NCBI GenBank assembly: GCA_030549335.1
Contig: CM060188.1
Location: 68,788,696-68,852,695 of the forward strand
Direction of reading: 5' to 3'
Length of the DNA stretch: 64,000 bases
Origin: Pontederia crassipes
Lineage: Eukaryota; Streptophyta; Magnoliopsida; Commelinales; Pontederiaceae
Shown here piece by piece: positions 36,301-46,543 of this stretch. Numbering within the stretch: position 1 is the first letter of the stretch; each line of letters begins with the position of its first letter. A program made the translations under genes and the position numbers. The notes under the pieces were generated by a model, which was not told where the DNA came from, did not search any database, and was given only the letters and a program-made list of their open reading frames with translations.

Positions 36301-39300
36301 TCACAAATTTTCAAGAGATAGAAACATAATAGCAACAAAAAGGAAAAGTTACCAGCCAGTCTAGGTGAACTGGTTGGACCCTTGATTCCTCTTGGGGCTT
36401 GATTCCCAAGAGTGATGTAGTTTGTTTCTCATTAATTTTCCCTTGTACCAAGCTTATGACCTCCCTTCGTAACTTAACAAAAAAAAAACTGAGGAAAAGT
36501 TGGTTACCTGGTTCAATGATTAGTGCGCCAATGTGTGAAGCAGGGTTTGCTGCTGCATACTGAGATAATTTCTCAGTTATGTATGTTGAATAAACCTCAG
36601 CAGTAGCTGATGCATCCCTACTCGCAATAAATAATTCATCACACGAGCTAAATCCTGTAAGATATTAATTATTGTTATACCATACATGGAATGCAACAAT
36701 TAACAAAATAAGTAAATTTCAGGGATGGTCATCCAACTTATAGGGTATTCCTAGTAAGGTCACTCAACTTTGGTTTTTTTTAGAGAGGGGAAAGGATGAC
36801 TACCAGTTCGGTTGACATCCATGTGTATATATATCACTGAAAAGAAATATCATGTACATATGGAACACTCTCCAATGGAGAGCAGCAAAAAAGGAAGAGA
36901 ACAGGTACTACTCAAAGCCCCACTCCCGAACAACTTTGATTTATAACACGAAGGTCATCCAACTTTCAAAATCTTACAGTCACGGTCACCGTGACCATCT
37001 GTAGCCCGTTTGCCAGTCGATCGCATACGTGGAGGCCACGCTGTCCAACTCGTCAGATGCCATGTGGATACCCGACCAGCACCAGCACCTGTTGTCCGCC
37101 GCCACCTACTGGACCCGTGGCTTGGTTCCTCTCCGACAAGGACGACCTCTCCTCATTCTTCAAGCCCCAGCTCCATTTCTCGGATGACTCCTGCTGCCAT
37201 TACGGGCCGGCGATGCTCACCTCTGGGCATCCATCATGCTGGTAAAGTTGCCAAAGCATATGAAACCATCACCGTCGATCATCCTCTGGCAGTCGTCGAG
37301 CATGCACCCCTCATCGTCGAGGGCCGCGAACATGCCGAGCAGCTCCTTGGCAACGCCTCCTGCAATTGCCGCTCGTCCCCCTCATCTACAGTGGCCGGGG
37401 CAGCCGCAACGGCCTCGAACTCCTCGATCAGCGACCCCCGGGCAGGGGGGGGGACCACGCAATCGCAAAGTCTCAGACTCATTGTCTTCTCTCCGCATCG
37501 AAGCCGTCCCAAATCCTCCGCTAAATCCTGAGCTCAATTTGGACTTCCATGGCTGAGATCTCAGGCCACGAGCAACCACGACTGTGCTTTGACCCTTCCA
37601 TGGCGGCCATGGCCAAAGGGGCGATCTTTGTCCTCCTCCCCCTCCTCGCTGTCCCATTTGTCTTCAGTGACGCCGCTGGCGAGGATCCCGTCTGCGCGCT
37701 CGATCTGAAGCAGGACCATCTCCAGCGCCTCAAGGCCCTCGACGCGTCCCTCTCCACCTGATAAGATACCACTTCGTATTAAATAGTGGCTGGTTAATTA
37801 AATAGTGGGCAGTTAAAAGATACCACTTTGTATTAGTTAGTGGCCGGTTAAGAAAGTAGTGAGTAGTTAATTATATTTGTAGTTTTGTTATAGTTATTGT
37901 ACCTACCTTTGTATGTTATAAATACATGCATGGGTTCTAGATTTAGGGGAGCCGAAAATGTGTTTATTAGTTATGTAATTGGAGTTTGGTCCACTCCATA
38001 CGGACTTATGGAGATTTGTCATCTCGAATTGACAAGTTATTAGTAGTAATTGTGTTTAAGATTCTTGCACTTTTACTATTATAATAGTTATCCTAGTTTT
38101 ATTTTAGTTGTATTTTCAGTTTGTATCAATTGATAATAGCAAAGCACAAAGAAACAACATTCATTTAGGAGAAATCAGCTTTATATATTACAAGTGAAAG
38201 CTCATTTCATAAGAAGAAAAGCTGTCATATTGGATAAAAAATTTCTCTCTTGGTCTAAAGATGGAGTTAATCAAGTTTGGAGACTTCAACTGCACCTGCG
38301 GAATATTATTATTAATTTTCTTTTCTCCGCCTTTTTAGGAGGGGTGTACTGATAAGATACCACTTTGTATTAGATAGTGGCTGGTTAATTAAATAGTGGA
38401 TAGTTAGAAAATACCACTTTGTATTAGTTAGTGGCTAGTTAAGAAAGTAGTGGGTAGTTAGTTATATTTGTAGTTTTGTTATAGTTATTGTACCTACCTT
38501 TGCATGTTATAAATACATGCATGGGTTCTAGATAGGGGAGCCTTGGAAAATGTGTTTATTAGTTATGTAATTGGAGTTTGGTCCACTCCATGCGGACTTA
38601 TGGAGATTTGTCATCTCGAATTGACAAGTTATTAGTAGTAATTGTGTTTACGATTCTTGCACTTTTACTATTAATAATAGTTATCCTAGTTTTATTTTAG
38701 TTGTATTTTCAGTTTGTATCTCACTACCTCCATGGCCGCCCTCGAGTCCTCCATCCCCACTTGCTTCGCCGCCCGACCGCATCCTCCTCTTGCCCGATCT
38801 CGAGACCTTCACGGCAACAACGTGCTGCTCCCGAATCTGACGAGGGCACCCACATGGCTTCCATGTAAGCGATCGACCGGCAAACGGACTAAAAGGTTTT
38901 GAAAGTAGGATGACCTTCGTGTTACAAATCAAAGTTGAATGACCTTACTGGCGATACCTTATAAGTTGGGTGACCATCCCTGAAATTTACTCTTAACAAA
39001 ATGGAACATATCGACTTACTAGTACATTTGAAATCCAATTGGTCTTGCAGACAATCAGGTAAAGAAAGAGTCCAAACACCATTAGTCATAAAGCATTCTG
39101 GAGGATCCAGAAAAAGGCCCCTCCCTGAATACCTGCAGGCAAGGAGTTCACATATAGAAAATGGTCCTAAACTAATTTCATAACAACAAAAAGTAAGTTG
39201 TTCAGCAGACTTTTTTTTGAGATGTTATTCAGCAGACTTGCCATTACACAACATTTGGTTGTAGTGTTAGATTCAATAAATTAGTCTACGTTGCTAAACT

Positions 39301-42300
39301 CAATGCCTAAAATGCTTCATGAAAACTTGTACACTTTTTGAGTGCATGACTAGTGAATTTAACTAGTCAACTCTCCTTTTGAAATAAAGAAATGACAAAG
39401 AAAAACTTAACGCATCAGTGAAAAAACTAAAATAATAAACATCAAATAGAAATACAAAGGGAAAAATATGAAAAAGTGAAAGAAAACAGAAGGATCATGG
39501 AACATTTCACAGTATCCAATTTATGATCAATTTTTAATGTGGAATCAATAGTAATGATTTCTTTATTTTTTCCAGTAAAGAGAGCTGGTGAGCTTATCAG
39601 AATTCAGTCTCAAACATTTTATGACATCACAAGTAGCAAAACATACCATGGTTGCTGTATAAAACTTGTATATGATGATGGAGCTTGGGCCTCCATGGCA
39701 CCCAAGGTATCACCATGGTAAGATCCACTGAGAGCAAGGACCTGCATCAGTTGGATAATGAGAATGTTCAACTGATGAACATAAGAGCTGTACAACATCT
39801 CAGAATAAGAAAATTAAAGATGACCAAAAGTTTAATTTCAACTTCAACAATTGATGATGGAACCTACCCTAAAATCGGTAGGCGCTATATTTGCTGTATC
39901 CCCATAAGAATCAATATAAATGTCATGATCAAACATGTATTTGCGGAATGCCATCTTTAAGGCAATTTCAATTGCTGTGGAGCCATTGTCAGAAAAGAAA
40001 GCTCGAGACGCCCAATCTGTATAACCAGAATCAGAGAACAAAAGCAATTATCTGCCTTTATTTAGCCAAGACTAGAAGGTAAAATCCGAACCTTTTCCAA
40101 CACCACCTAACAAAAGTTCAGCACATTGCAATGCAGGCTCATATACATTTTCAGGAAACATCACGTGCCCATATCTTGCAGCAGAATACCCCATATCTTT
40201 TGCAAGGTCAATCTGACACCTCACAAGAGAGAAACATTATTTAATAGAATGTGACAAAAAACTCTTATTTGATCTTTCTTTGGAAGGGTATGTATAGATT
40301 GGGAATGTGAAAAAAGAATTACCCTGTGCGATGCACATACGAGGGTCTAAAAGATGTAATCCATTTACTCAAACGCACAAAATCCGATATTTTTGCCCAT
40401 TATACCATTCAATACTATGAACAACACTAATGGACTGAAAAGGAGTTATGATGACACAGCGCAATATGCACCGAATAATAAATGACCGATATGAGCCATA
40501 ACATAAGATTGTGCTCAAAGTAAACTGAGTATTTCTTGTAAGAACAGTAGATGCCTATATGATATTTAATTGAAATGCAGCTCAATTGTGAAAAGAACAT
40601 GAAATCACCAGATCACCTTTGTGATATTATTTTCCATCTGGCAAGATACTTTTACTACTGACCTGCAACATAGAATCAGGCCCTTGAGTCCACCAACTTG
40701 CACATGCATCAAATTGTGCGATGATCATCTCCCTGTTGTCTTGAACCTATAAAGAAAAAAGAACTTTCAAAGGAGAAATAAGTTATAAAAAGGATAACTT
40801 GATATGCCTTTGGACAAACTTTAGACTACATAGCTGATAGCAACATGATATGAGTATTGACTCAAGCGTCAACTTATTATTTTCATAACCAACTAATAGG
40901 GTTGGACCACGAAAATAGCCTCTCTGCAAAGCACAGGGATGCATAGACTCCCTCCACCTAAACCCCTAAGCAGGAAGTGCTTTCTGCATGAATTTTTCCA
41001 TTTGAAAGAAAAATGACATCAAGATATAAAAGTTCACAATTAACATGACATGCTCAGTCTAATGTGGTCTTAAGTGCACAATTAACAGTCATTGTGATTG
41101 AGCATTATGCACTATATAATCATATACAAACCTTATGTATTGCAAAATTTTCACCACATCGTGAATCAATCACTGTAACAGTATCCTCAGGAACAAGCTT
41201 GTGCTGGGTAAATGGCCACCAGAAAAGACTTCCTGCCTTCTGTGGCATATCATGTAATCGCATGATCCTTTTTGAATGAGCAGATAGCAGGATATCCTGA
41301 AGAGAACTAAATGCTTTCCTCGACTCATAGAACCAATCCATCAAGTTGTTTAGTGGATCTTCTGGGACATGTGGAAGTACAATAACAGGCAATCTGAAGT
41401 AAAGAAACTAAGGGATGATTCAGAAAGAACATATCAAATGAACTATCCACCAAAGATTATATCAAGAAAGCTGAATTCTACAATTATTTCAATATACTAT
41501 GATAAAAAATATTAAAGTAAAATTAAAGGAAAAATGCCTAAGTGATATAGAGATAAAGAATCATTACGGGAAAAAAAGATCACTGAATATTGCAAGTTCA
41601 AATGACAAGCTACATAAGTATCGCAAATTATTTGTGGAACCATTGTTGAAACAGACTCATTCAAGTACATAACAGTTGGTTTGTAAGGACCTGGTCCGCT
41701 GCAACAGAGAGCTTCGGTAGGAAATTACTGCTATAGGGCCTTGTAAGCCCTGAAATATCTCGATCAAAGTTTTTAATTATAAAACTATACCTTAAGCATA
41801 AAGTTCATGAACTCCTAATGGAGACAATTTTTTAGCAATTATAAGGATAGAATTGCCTAATGCTCTGGAGAATAAATGAACAGAGAACTCAGCCTAGAAA
41901 CCTCAACTTCAGAAAATCAACATAATGGTATTCGATGCTTTGCAAAAACTGGTTATTTGGCTTGATGGTGGAGTAAAGCAGATGACTTTCATTTGAGTTG
42001 TTTCACTACAAGTGACAATTGGAAACCAAATAGAATTCCTCCAAAAAACGAAAGACAGTTGGCTAGTGGGCTAGAATCAGTTACTTTAATCATTTCAAAC
42101 ATACTTAGAGGTGCATGTCATAAATCTCCAACAATAATATTTTTCTCTAGCAACTTTAAACTGTGGCACATTATTGGATACATATATATTGTCTCAAAAG
42201 AAAATTACTGGGTATTTATGCTCAGAACACAAAACACTCAAATCATCTCATATTTCCTATGACTGGTCAACTGAAACTTTTTTTTGAAAGTTGGTCAAGT

Positions 42301-45300
42301 GAAGCTTTCTAAGTTATGTTGATTAATAACATAAATATAGCAAACTCCAGATAACTTTTTTTAAGGTGACTCCAGTTAACTTTTGTGAAATAAAGACAAT
42401 TTTATGGACTAACATTCATTACCTGTTTCTCAAGTATGACAACAAAGGCACCTCATTAAATAGGCCGTGGTCTTCTAAAACCACAGCTACAACATCGTAT
42501 CCTCTAAGAGTGAGACATTCATATGCAGATATGGTGGTGGATATCCCACCTAGACGACCATCTCCTACAAGAATAGCAGGTAGCCTAAAAGGCCTGATCT
42601 GCCAAGATCAAAGCAAAGTTAAGAGGAGTCGTATCTGTTAACAACAAATAGATGATTTGTACTGTCATTTTCTAGAAGCTAAAAGGGATGAACTATATAA
42701 CCAAATCACATAATAGCAAAAAGACAACAAACTTAAGGGGAGATGTAATTGCATATTGAAGTACAATTTCAACTAACTTCTAATGATTACCAAAAACTTA
42801 CCTGAACCAGAAGCAAAAGTAATATTATGACTTAATTACAGAAGGAATAGTCAGCATAACCAAGGCAACTTATTTCAAGAGGAAACGACCTGATAATCTT
42901 AACCATCACATGTTTGATCTTATTTATGCAATAGCGGTTATTTATATGTTTCTCACAAAATAAGAACATTAAACTATTGACATGATAACCATATTAAAAA
43001 TTAATTATGTTATCTGGATTAACTCATGCAATGGTTGAATCCTTCAGATGATCTCTCATTCATCTTTCCACTAACAGGTAAAATTCCCAACTAAAAAAAT
43101 ATAAACTCGTTTTAGAACATCTATGAAGGCTGAAGATCAGAAGATGCAAGTGGACAGAGGAACTACTCTATATTCACAGTACTGCTGGTCAACGATGTTT
43201 TGCCAAAAATTGCAGCTATGGATATGCCTGATGTAGAGGGTTAAGAAGATTCAGTTTGCTGATATTGAACTCTGGAAAACATTTTTTGGCTCCAGCTTAC
43301 AAACTCTTAGGCACATTCAGACTGGCAGACAAAGGACAAGGTATAGAAATTTGTATCGCAATGGCACGGCTCACAAAGGATAAGGAGTTTCTTATTGCTA
43401 GTTACTAGAGGGGGGCTCCTGACGAACACACATAAAATATGCTGTGGACTTTCCCTGGTAGGTATTTGGTCCACAATACATGCGACAGGAGCAAGGTTGT
43501 CAGGATCGCTTTCCGAGGTAGGATCATAAGGGGCTTCGAGGATCGAGGATCGAGGATCATAAGATCCTACCCCACGAATAAAAAAATATTTTTTAATATA
43601 AAATAATAAAGTAGTATATTTATTCATAAATATTATGTTTACATATAAGTTAATTAAACATTGACCATTAATACCTTATTCATATTTTCAAATCTAATAG
43701 ATTTTTTATATCATCTGAAAGACAATATGATATATTCTTAAAAAGCACTAAAATAATAATATATAATATTTGATCTTAATGAACTATAAAATTCATTAAA
43801 GTGCAATATAATACTTAGCATATGTACAATAATAAAAAAAAGATAATATATTATTAGATTCATAACATAACATTAAGTTATTAGAAGATGTTAAAATTCA
43901 TGAAAGTGAAACTAACATATACAATATATATATATATATAATAGTTAAATCTAATTTTCTCAAGTACCTTTATATTTACTTTTATTTTTTTATTCAAATA
44001 AATAAATTTGTACCAATATCGTAGGATCGTAAGATCCCACCGATCTTAAGACCCGGCTATGGATCCGATATAAATCCTACGATTAAGATCCTCTGAGTAG
44101 GATCGGGATCGTTTTCTATCCGGAGGATCGTAAGATCGTAAGATCTTCTTGCTAGTCATCCTTTCTCGTTTCAAAAAAAAAATCGTAAGATCTTACTATC
44201 CGGATCGGGATCCTGACAACGGAGAATCCATCATTCACATCCTGCAGGATTGCTCGGTATCTAAGAAGGTATGGATGGGCTTGATACTTGGAATTGTAAG
44301 TTCAAGCTTTTTCTTGGTTTTAACTACAACTGGGTGCTTAATAACGTTGCTTCTGGGTACGGGTGTAGGCCCTTGTCTTTTTGGCACAACTATATGACAC
44401 CTATGCAAGTAGAGAAATCATAACATTCATGAGACGAACCCCATCCTAACATCTGGTAAGGCCTCTATGGTGGTCAAGGTAGCATCTTAATTTAAGAAAG
44501 CATCTAACATGATGATATCCGGTGAGCGTCCAGGTCAAGAAATCAAAGGGATAAGATGGGATCCATCTCAGAAGACTGGGTGAAGCTGAATATAAATGGG
44601 GCCTCAAAAGGGAATCTAGGAGCATCTAGAGTTGGTGAATTAACAAGAAATAGCCAGGGTAGATGGTTGGCATGATTTATGCATGTTGTCAGTCATACTA
44701 CAGTTGCGGTAGTTGAATTATTATCTGTTCTCCTGGGATTCAAGTTGGTAGAGGAAACAGAATGTACCCAGGTAATTTGGAGGTTGACTCCCAGTTACTA
44801 TTGGAGTTTATCGAGAGCCCATGCGCTCAGGCTACTCTCAACAATCACGTCTCCCATCCCAGGAAAAGTAAAAGTTACAACTTGTTTATCAAGAAGGAAA
44901 CCCTTGCGTTTCTTGGTTGGCAGGACAAGTGGTTCGCAAGCCTATTGGCTCACAGGTCCTGGTCAATCAGGTGTTTACACTACTTGATGGTGAGTTGTGT
45001 TTACTTGGACTTGTATTAACTTCGTAATCGTTATTTTCCTAACCTGAGGCCTCTCTTCTACCAGAAAAAAAAAGAATTTCAAATTCTCGATACTTTTCAT
45101 CACGTATTCAGCAATACTACCTAATTTACTAATTTTCTTCTTGAAGTTGCAATGCACTTAATTATTTCCTATTAAAACATGGGACCCTAATTTATATGCT
45201 TTAAAAAAGCAAAGTTGTAAAGATAATATGAAACACAAATGACACCTTTAACGTATTTTTATAATTGATCATTCAATTTCAAAACCACTTAAGCCAGTGC

Positions 45301-46128
45301 AACTAAGATTGAAAGACTAATTTTGATTCTTCAAAATCGATATAGTACGCAGATGGAAGGTAACACAAACCTGTACAAGTCACACTGAAGCGTTCCCGAA
45401 GGCCCTGGGCTCGCAACTCCCCCCGCTGCCTCAATCACTTTCCAGACACTCCCCATCCTGTTGTTGTCTCCACCAAAGGAATGATGCAAACACCTTTCGA
45501 TAACTTCCCTCAAGTAAGAGTCTCCGACTGTCATTCCTTCTCGCTCCATAGCCAGGTGCGGCGAGATGGCCTCCTTCCATGCGAACAGCGTCTTGCACGC
45601 CAATCTAAAATCCCCTTCCTCGCTTTCCCCTCCGCCGACGCGAGCCTCCTCGAAAAAGCAGAGACCCTTACGCTCTCCGTTGCCTTCCACGGCATCATCC
45701 GGCAGCTCGGCCCTTGCACCCAGCACCTCCTTCGCCGCCACGTAGGAAGCATTAAGCGCATGATTCGAAGCAAGGAGCCCGGCGGAGGAGGAACCATCGC
45801 CGGCTTCGAAGCGGCGGAAGAGGGCGGAGGCCTTGCGGTACACGAAGCGGGCGTCAGAGTCGAGGGGGAAACCGGTTTGAACGGGCTTGATGTAGAGGAA
45901 TGAGCTGGGGGAGGAGGCGGAAGAGGGGGAGAGGACGGCGGCGGCGAGTCCTGCGGAGACGAGAGTTTTCCCGACGCCGGTGTTCGAGCCCCAGACCATG
46001 TAGGTGGGGCTCGTGAGGTCGAGTTCGCCGGAGGAGTAGCGGGCACGTGGAAGGAATGCCGAGCCGCGGGGGCGGAGGAGGAGCAGGAGGCTGCGACGAC
46101 GAAGAGAAGAGGTCCCGAAGGGAGGCAT
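33377..46128 (-). CDS. BIO3-BIO1: Bifunctional dethiobiotin synthetase / 7,8-diaminopelargonate aminotransferase (BIO3-BIO1 type)
   Basis: Catalyses the two middle steps of biotin synthesis: KAPA to DAPA (PLP aminotransferase half) and DAPA to dethiobiotin (ATP-dependent half). In Arabidopsis the fused enzyme is mitochondrial. Exons in gene order: 45371-46128, 42423-42593, 41132-41393, 40663-40746, 40092-40212, 39868-40016, 39647-39741, 39020-39132, 36508-36654, 36100-36233, 35899-36030, 35623-35757, 34143-34255, 33377-33578; 2616 nt in frame, 871 aa. An Arg/Leu-rich N-terminus (1-33) looks like a mitochondrial presequence. The P-loop GSNTGVGKT is at 47-55 and AGGVASPGPSGTLQCDLYR ends exon 1. 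The aminotransferase half has WWPFTQHKLV, SRCGENF, FFSDNGSTAIEIALKMAFRK, GSYHGDTLGAMEAQ, Asp666 in VIFDEVFTGFWR and the PLP lysine Lys695 in ACFGKLMTGG. No stops or frameshifts; intact. The start is the first ATG in frame. Confidence 0.95.
34939..34992 (-). mobile_element. Ultra-short SINE 3' tail (26 nt) with 14-bp target duplication
   Basis: The perfect direct repeat TAGATAATTAGTCA (34939-34952 and 34979-34992) encloses 26 nt. On the minus strand these read GTGGGATAAGGC then TTTGTTGTTG, the same 3' terminus as the insertion at 22342-22375. It lies in intron 12 of the biotin gene. Confidence 0.8.
36773..36930 (-). mobile_element. SINE-like retroposon nested in the MULE arm
   Basis: 158 bp, flanked by perfect CAACTTTG repeats (36765-36772, 36931-36938). 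On the minus strand it starts TTCGGGAGTGGGGCTTTGAG, contains GCTGCTCTCCATTGGAGAG and ends GGTAGTCATCCTTTCCCC, then CTCT and poly(A). It interrupts the left inverted repeat of the MULE, so it inserted later. Confidence 0.75.
37217..37380 (-). pseudogene. Captured EF-hand (calmodulin-like, CML) C-terminal fragment
   Basis: On the minus strand a frame reads ELLGMFAALDDEGCMLDDC and then QRMIDGDGFICFGNFTSMMD, AQR, stop. This is the wording of the last EF-hand of plant CML proteins: a helix, DxDGDGF-like loop, F..F..MM helix. The loop is short by a few residues (MIDGDGF where family members have about three more), and the upstream EF-hand is scrambled. It is a non-functional capture inside the MULE. 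The assignment rests on motif reading only. Confidence 0.5.
37549..37761 (+). other. Short open frame with a hydrophobic start, not recognised
   Basis: A 70-codon frame; from the second Met it shows a hydrophobic stretch AIFVLLPLLAVPFVFS, like a signal peptide, and then stops at the TRIM insertion point. It could be the 5' end of a captured gene cut by the LTR element. No family is recognised. Confidence 0.3.
37759..38718 (+). mobile_element. TRIM-like LTR retrotransposon (two ~370-bp LTRs, ~220-bp interior)
   Basis: The direct repeats 37759-38127 and 38350-38718 both begin TGATAAGATACCACTT and end CAGTTTGTATC. The 222-bp interior has no coding capacity and ends with a purine tract AGGAGGGGTGTAC just before the second LTR. 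The size and layout are those of a terminal-repeat retrotransposon in miniature, nested inside the MULE. The target duplication is unclear (CCACC versus CTACC at best). Confidence 0.75.
39201..39239 (-). mobile_element. Micro-insertion: oligo(T) tail remnant, 15 nt, 12-bp duplication
   Basis: TTCAGCAGACTT occurs at 39201-39212 and 39228-39239. Between them lies TTTTTTGAGATGTTA. Read on the minus strand this is a short tail ending in oligo(A), in intron 7 of the biotin gene. Confidence 0.6.
42264..42308 (-). mobile_element. Micro-insertion: oligo(T) tail remnant, ~10 nt, diverged 17-bp duplication
   Basis: TGGTCAACTGAAACTTT and TGGTCAAGTGAAGCTTT (two differences) flank a remnant TTTTGAAAGT in intron 2 of the biotin gene. 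Confidence 0.5.
42344..42384 (-). mobile_element. Micro-insertion: oligo(T) tail remnant, 9 nt, 16-bp duplication
   Basis: ACTCCAGATAACTTTT (42344-42359) and ACTCCAGTTAACTTTT (42369-42384) flank TTTAAGGTG, about 40 bp inside the 5' end of intron 2 of the biotin gene. Confidence 0.5.
43496..44220. mobile_element. TIR element inside the intronic LINE
   Basis: The ends GTTGTCAGGATC and, inverted, GATCCTGACAAC bound a 725-bp block with AT-rich centre and repeated GATCGTAAGATC words near both ends. Flanks resume the LINE reading (before 43496 and from 44221). No exact target duplication was found; the family is unassigned. Confidence 0.55.
44135..44194 (+). mobile_element. Micro-insertion: 34-nt retroposon tail, 13-bp duplication
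   Basis: ATCGTAAGATCTT (44135-44147 and 44182-44194) flanks 34 nt containing CTAGTCATCCTTTCTC and ending TTTC plus poly(A). This is the 3' terminus of the SINE-like family (compare GGTAGTCATCCTTTC at 36773-36930). It is nested in the TIR element 43496-44220. Confidence 0.65.
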
Positions 46129-46543
46129 CGCTGCCGTAGCCGTCACCGCCTGCGGCGGCCGTCGAACTGGTGGTCGAGAGTACAGAACAGCAAACAAGGC
46201 GCAGCCTGAGCCTTCTAAAAAAACCCTATAAAAACCTCGAGCTGCGGAGATTACAAAGGGCAGTTAAGTGGGTTGGTGTTCGCAATCGTTGGTGCCTTCG
46301 CACATCGCGTGCGCTATTAAGTGCTTAACGGCACGACTCACGCTATTATCCTTTTATCACACCAGTTATTTTGTTCATACATCACGTTGCTTTGCACCGT
46401 TATAAAACGTCACGGTTCTTGGTGTCCAAATCATGGTAACTCTGTCATTAGTGCAGTAATAATCCATTCGTAATCGCCATCCAAATTGCAGTAAAAAATT
46501 CGACCCCAAAAAAGGGACTACCTGCAAAAAGAAGACGAAAACG
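46129..46543. promoter_or_regulatory. Shared divergent promoter region
   Basis: 415 bp separate the start codons of the biotin gene (minus) and the FGGY kinase (plus). A TATAAAA-like word lies near 46225 on the plus strand. Otherwise no distinct core elements are recognised. The compact divergent arrangement suggests a bidirectional promoter; co-expression is inferred. Confidence 0.6.

Larger units (their letters stand above)
36710..38992. mobile_element. Mutator-like element (Pack-MULE type) in intron 8 of the biotin gene
   Basis: The terminal inverted repeats start (A/G)AGTAAATTTCAGGGATGG and, once the nested SINE is removed, match over about 140-155 bp (ACACGAAGGTCATCC and CCGTTTGCC.GTCGATCGC on both arms). 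A perfect 10-bp target duplication TTAACAAAAT flanks it (36700-36709, 38993-39002). The GC-rich interior carries a captured EF-hand fragment (37217-37380), a TRIM-like LTR element (37759-38718) and a SINE-like copy (36773-36930). No transposase is present, so it is non-autonomous. Confidence 0.85.
43250..45075 (+). mobile_element. LINE (L1) 3' end with zf-RVT and RNase H remnants, in intron 1 of the biotin gene
   Basis: 44221-44290 encodes GESIIHILQDCSVSKKVWMG, the zf-RVT signature. 44575-44760 encodes WVKLNINGASKGNLGASRVG and later text matching plant LINE RNase H. The copy ends in an A-run at 45063-45073. It is interrupted by the TIR element 43496-44220, so the LINE is older. It is opposite in orientation to the host gene, with several stops. 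Confidence 0.7.

Noticed and set aside
37010-37531. 173-codon plus-strand frame in the MULE
   Set aside because: It runs antisense to the EF-hand-like fragment and is Ser/Pro/Ala-rich, as expected from GC-rich DNA; no family resemblance.
45481-45903. 140-codon plus-strand frame
   Set aside because: It is the antisense shadow of exon 1 of the biotin gene, which is GC-rich.
45331-46197. Upstream start for the biotin gene at about 46197
   Set aside because: The codon there is not ATG; the first ATG in frame is 46126-46128, and a plausible mitochondrial presequence follows it.
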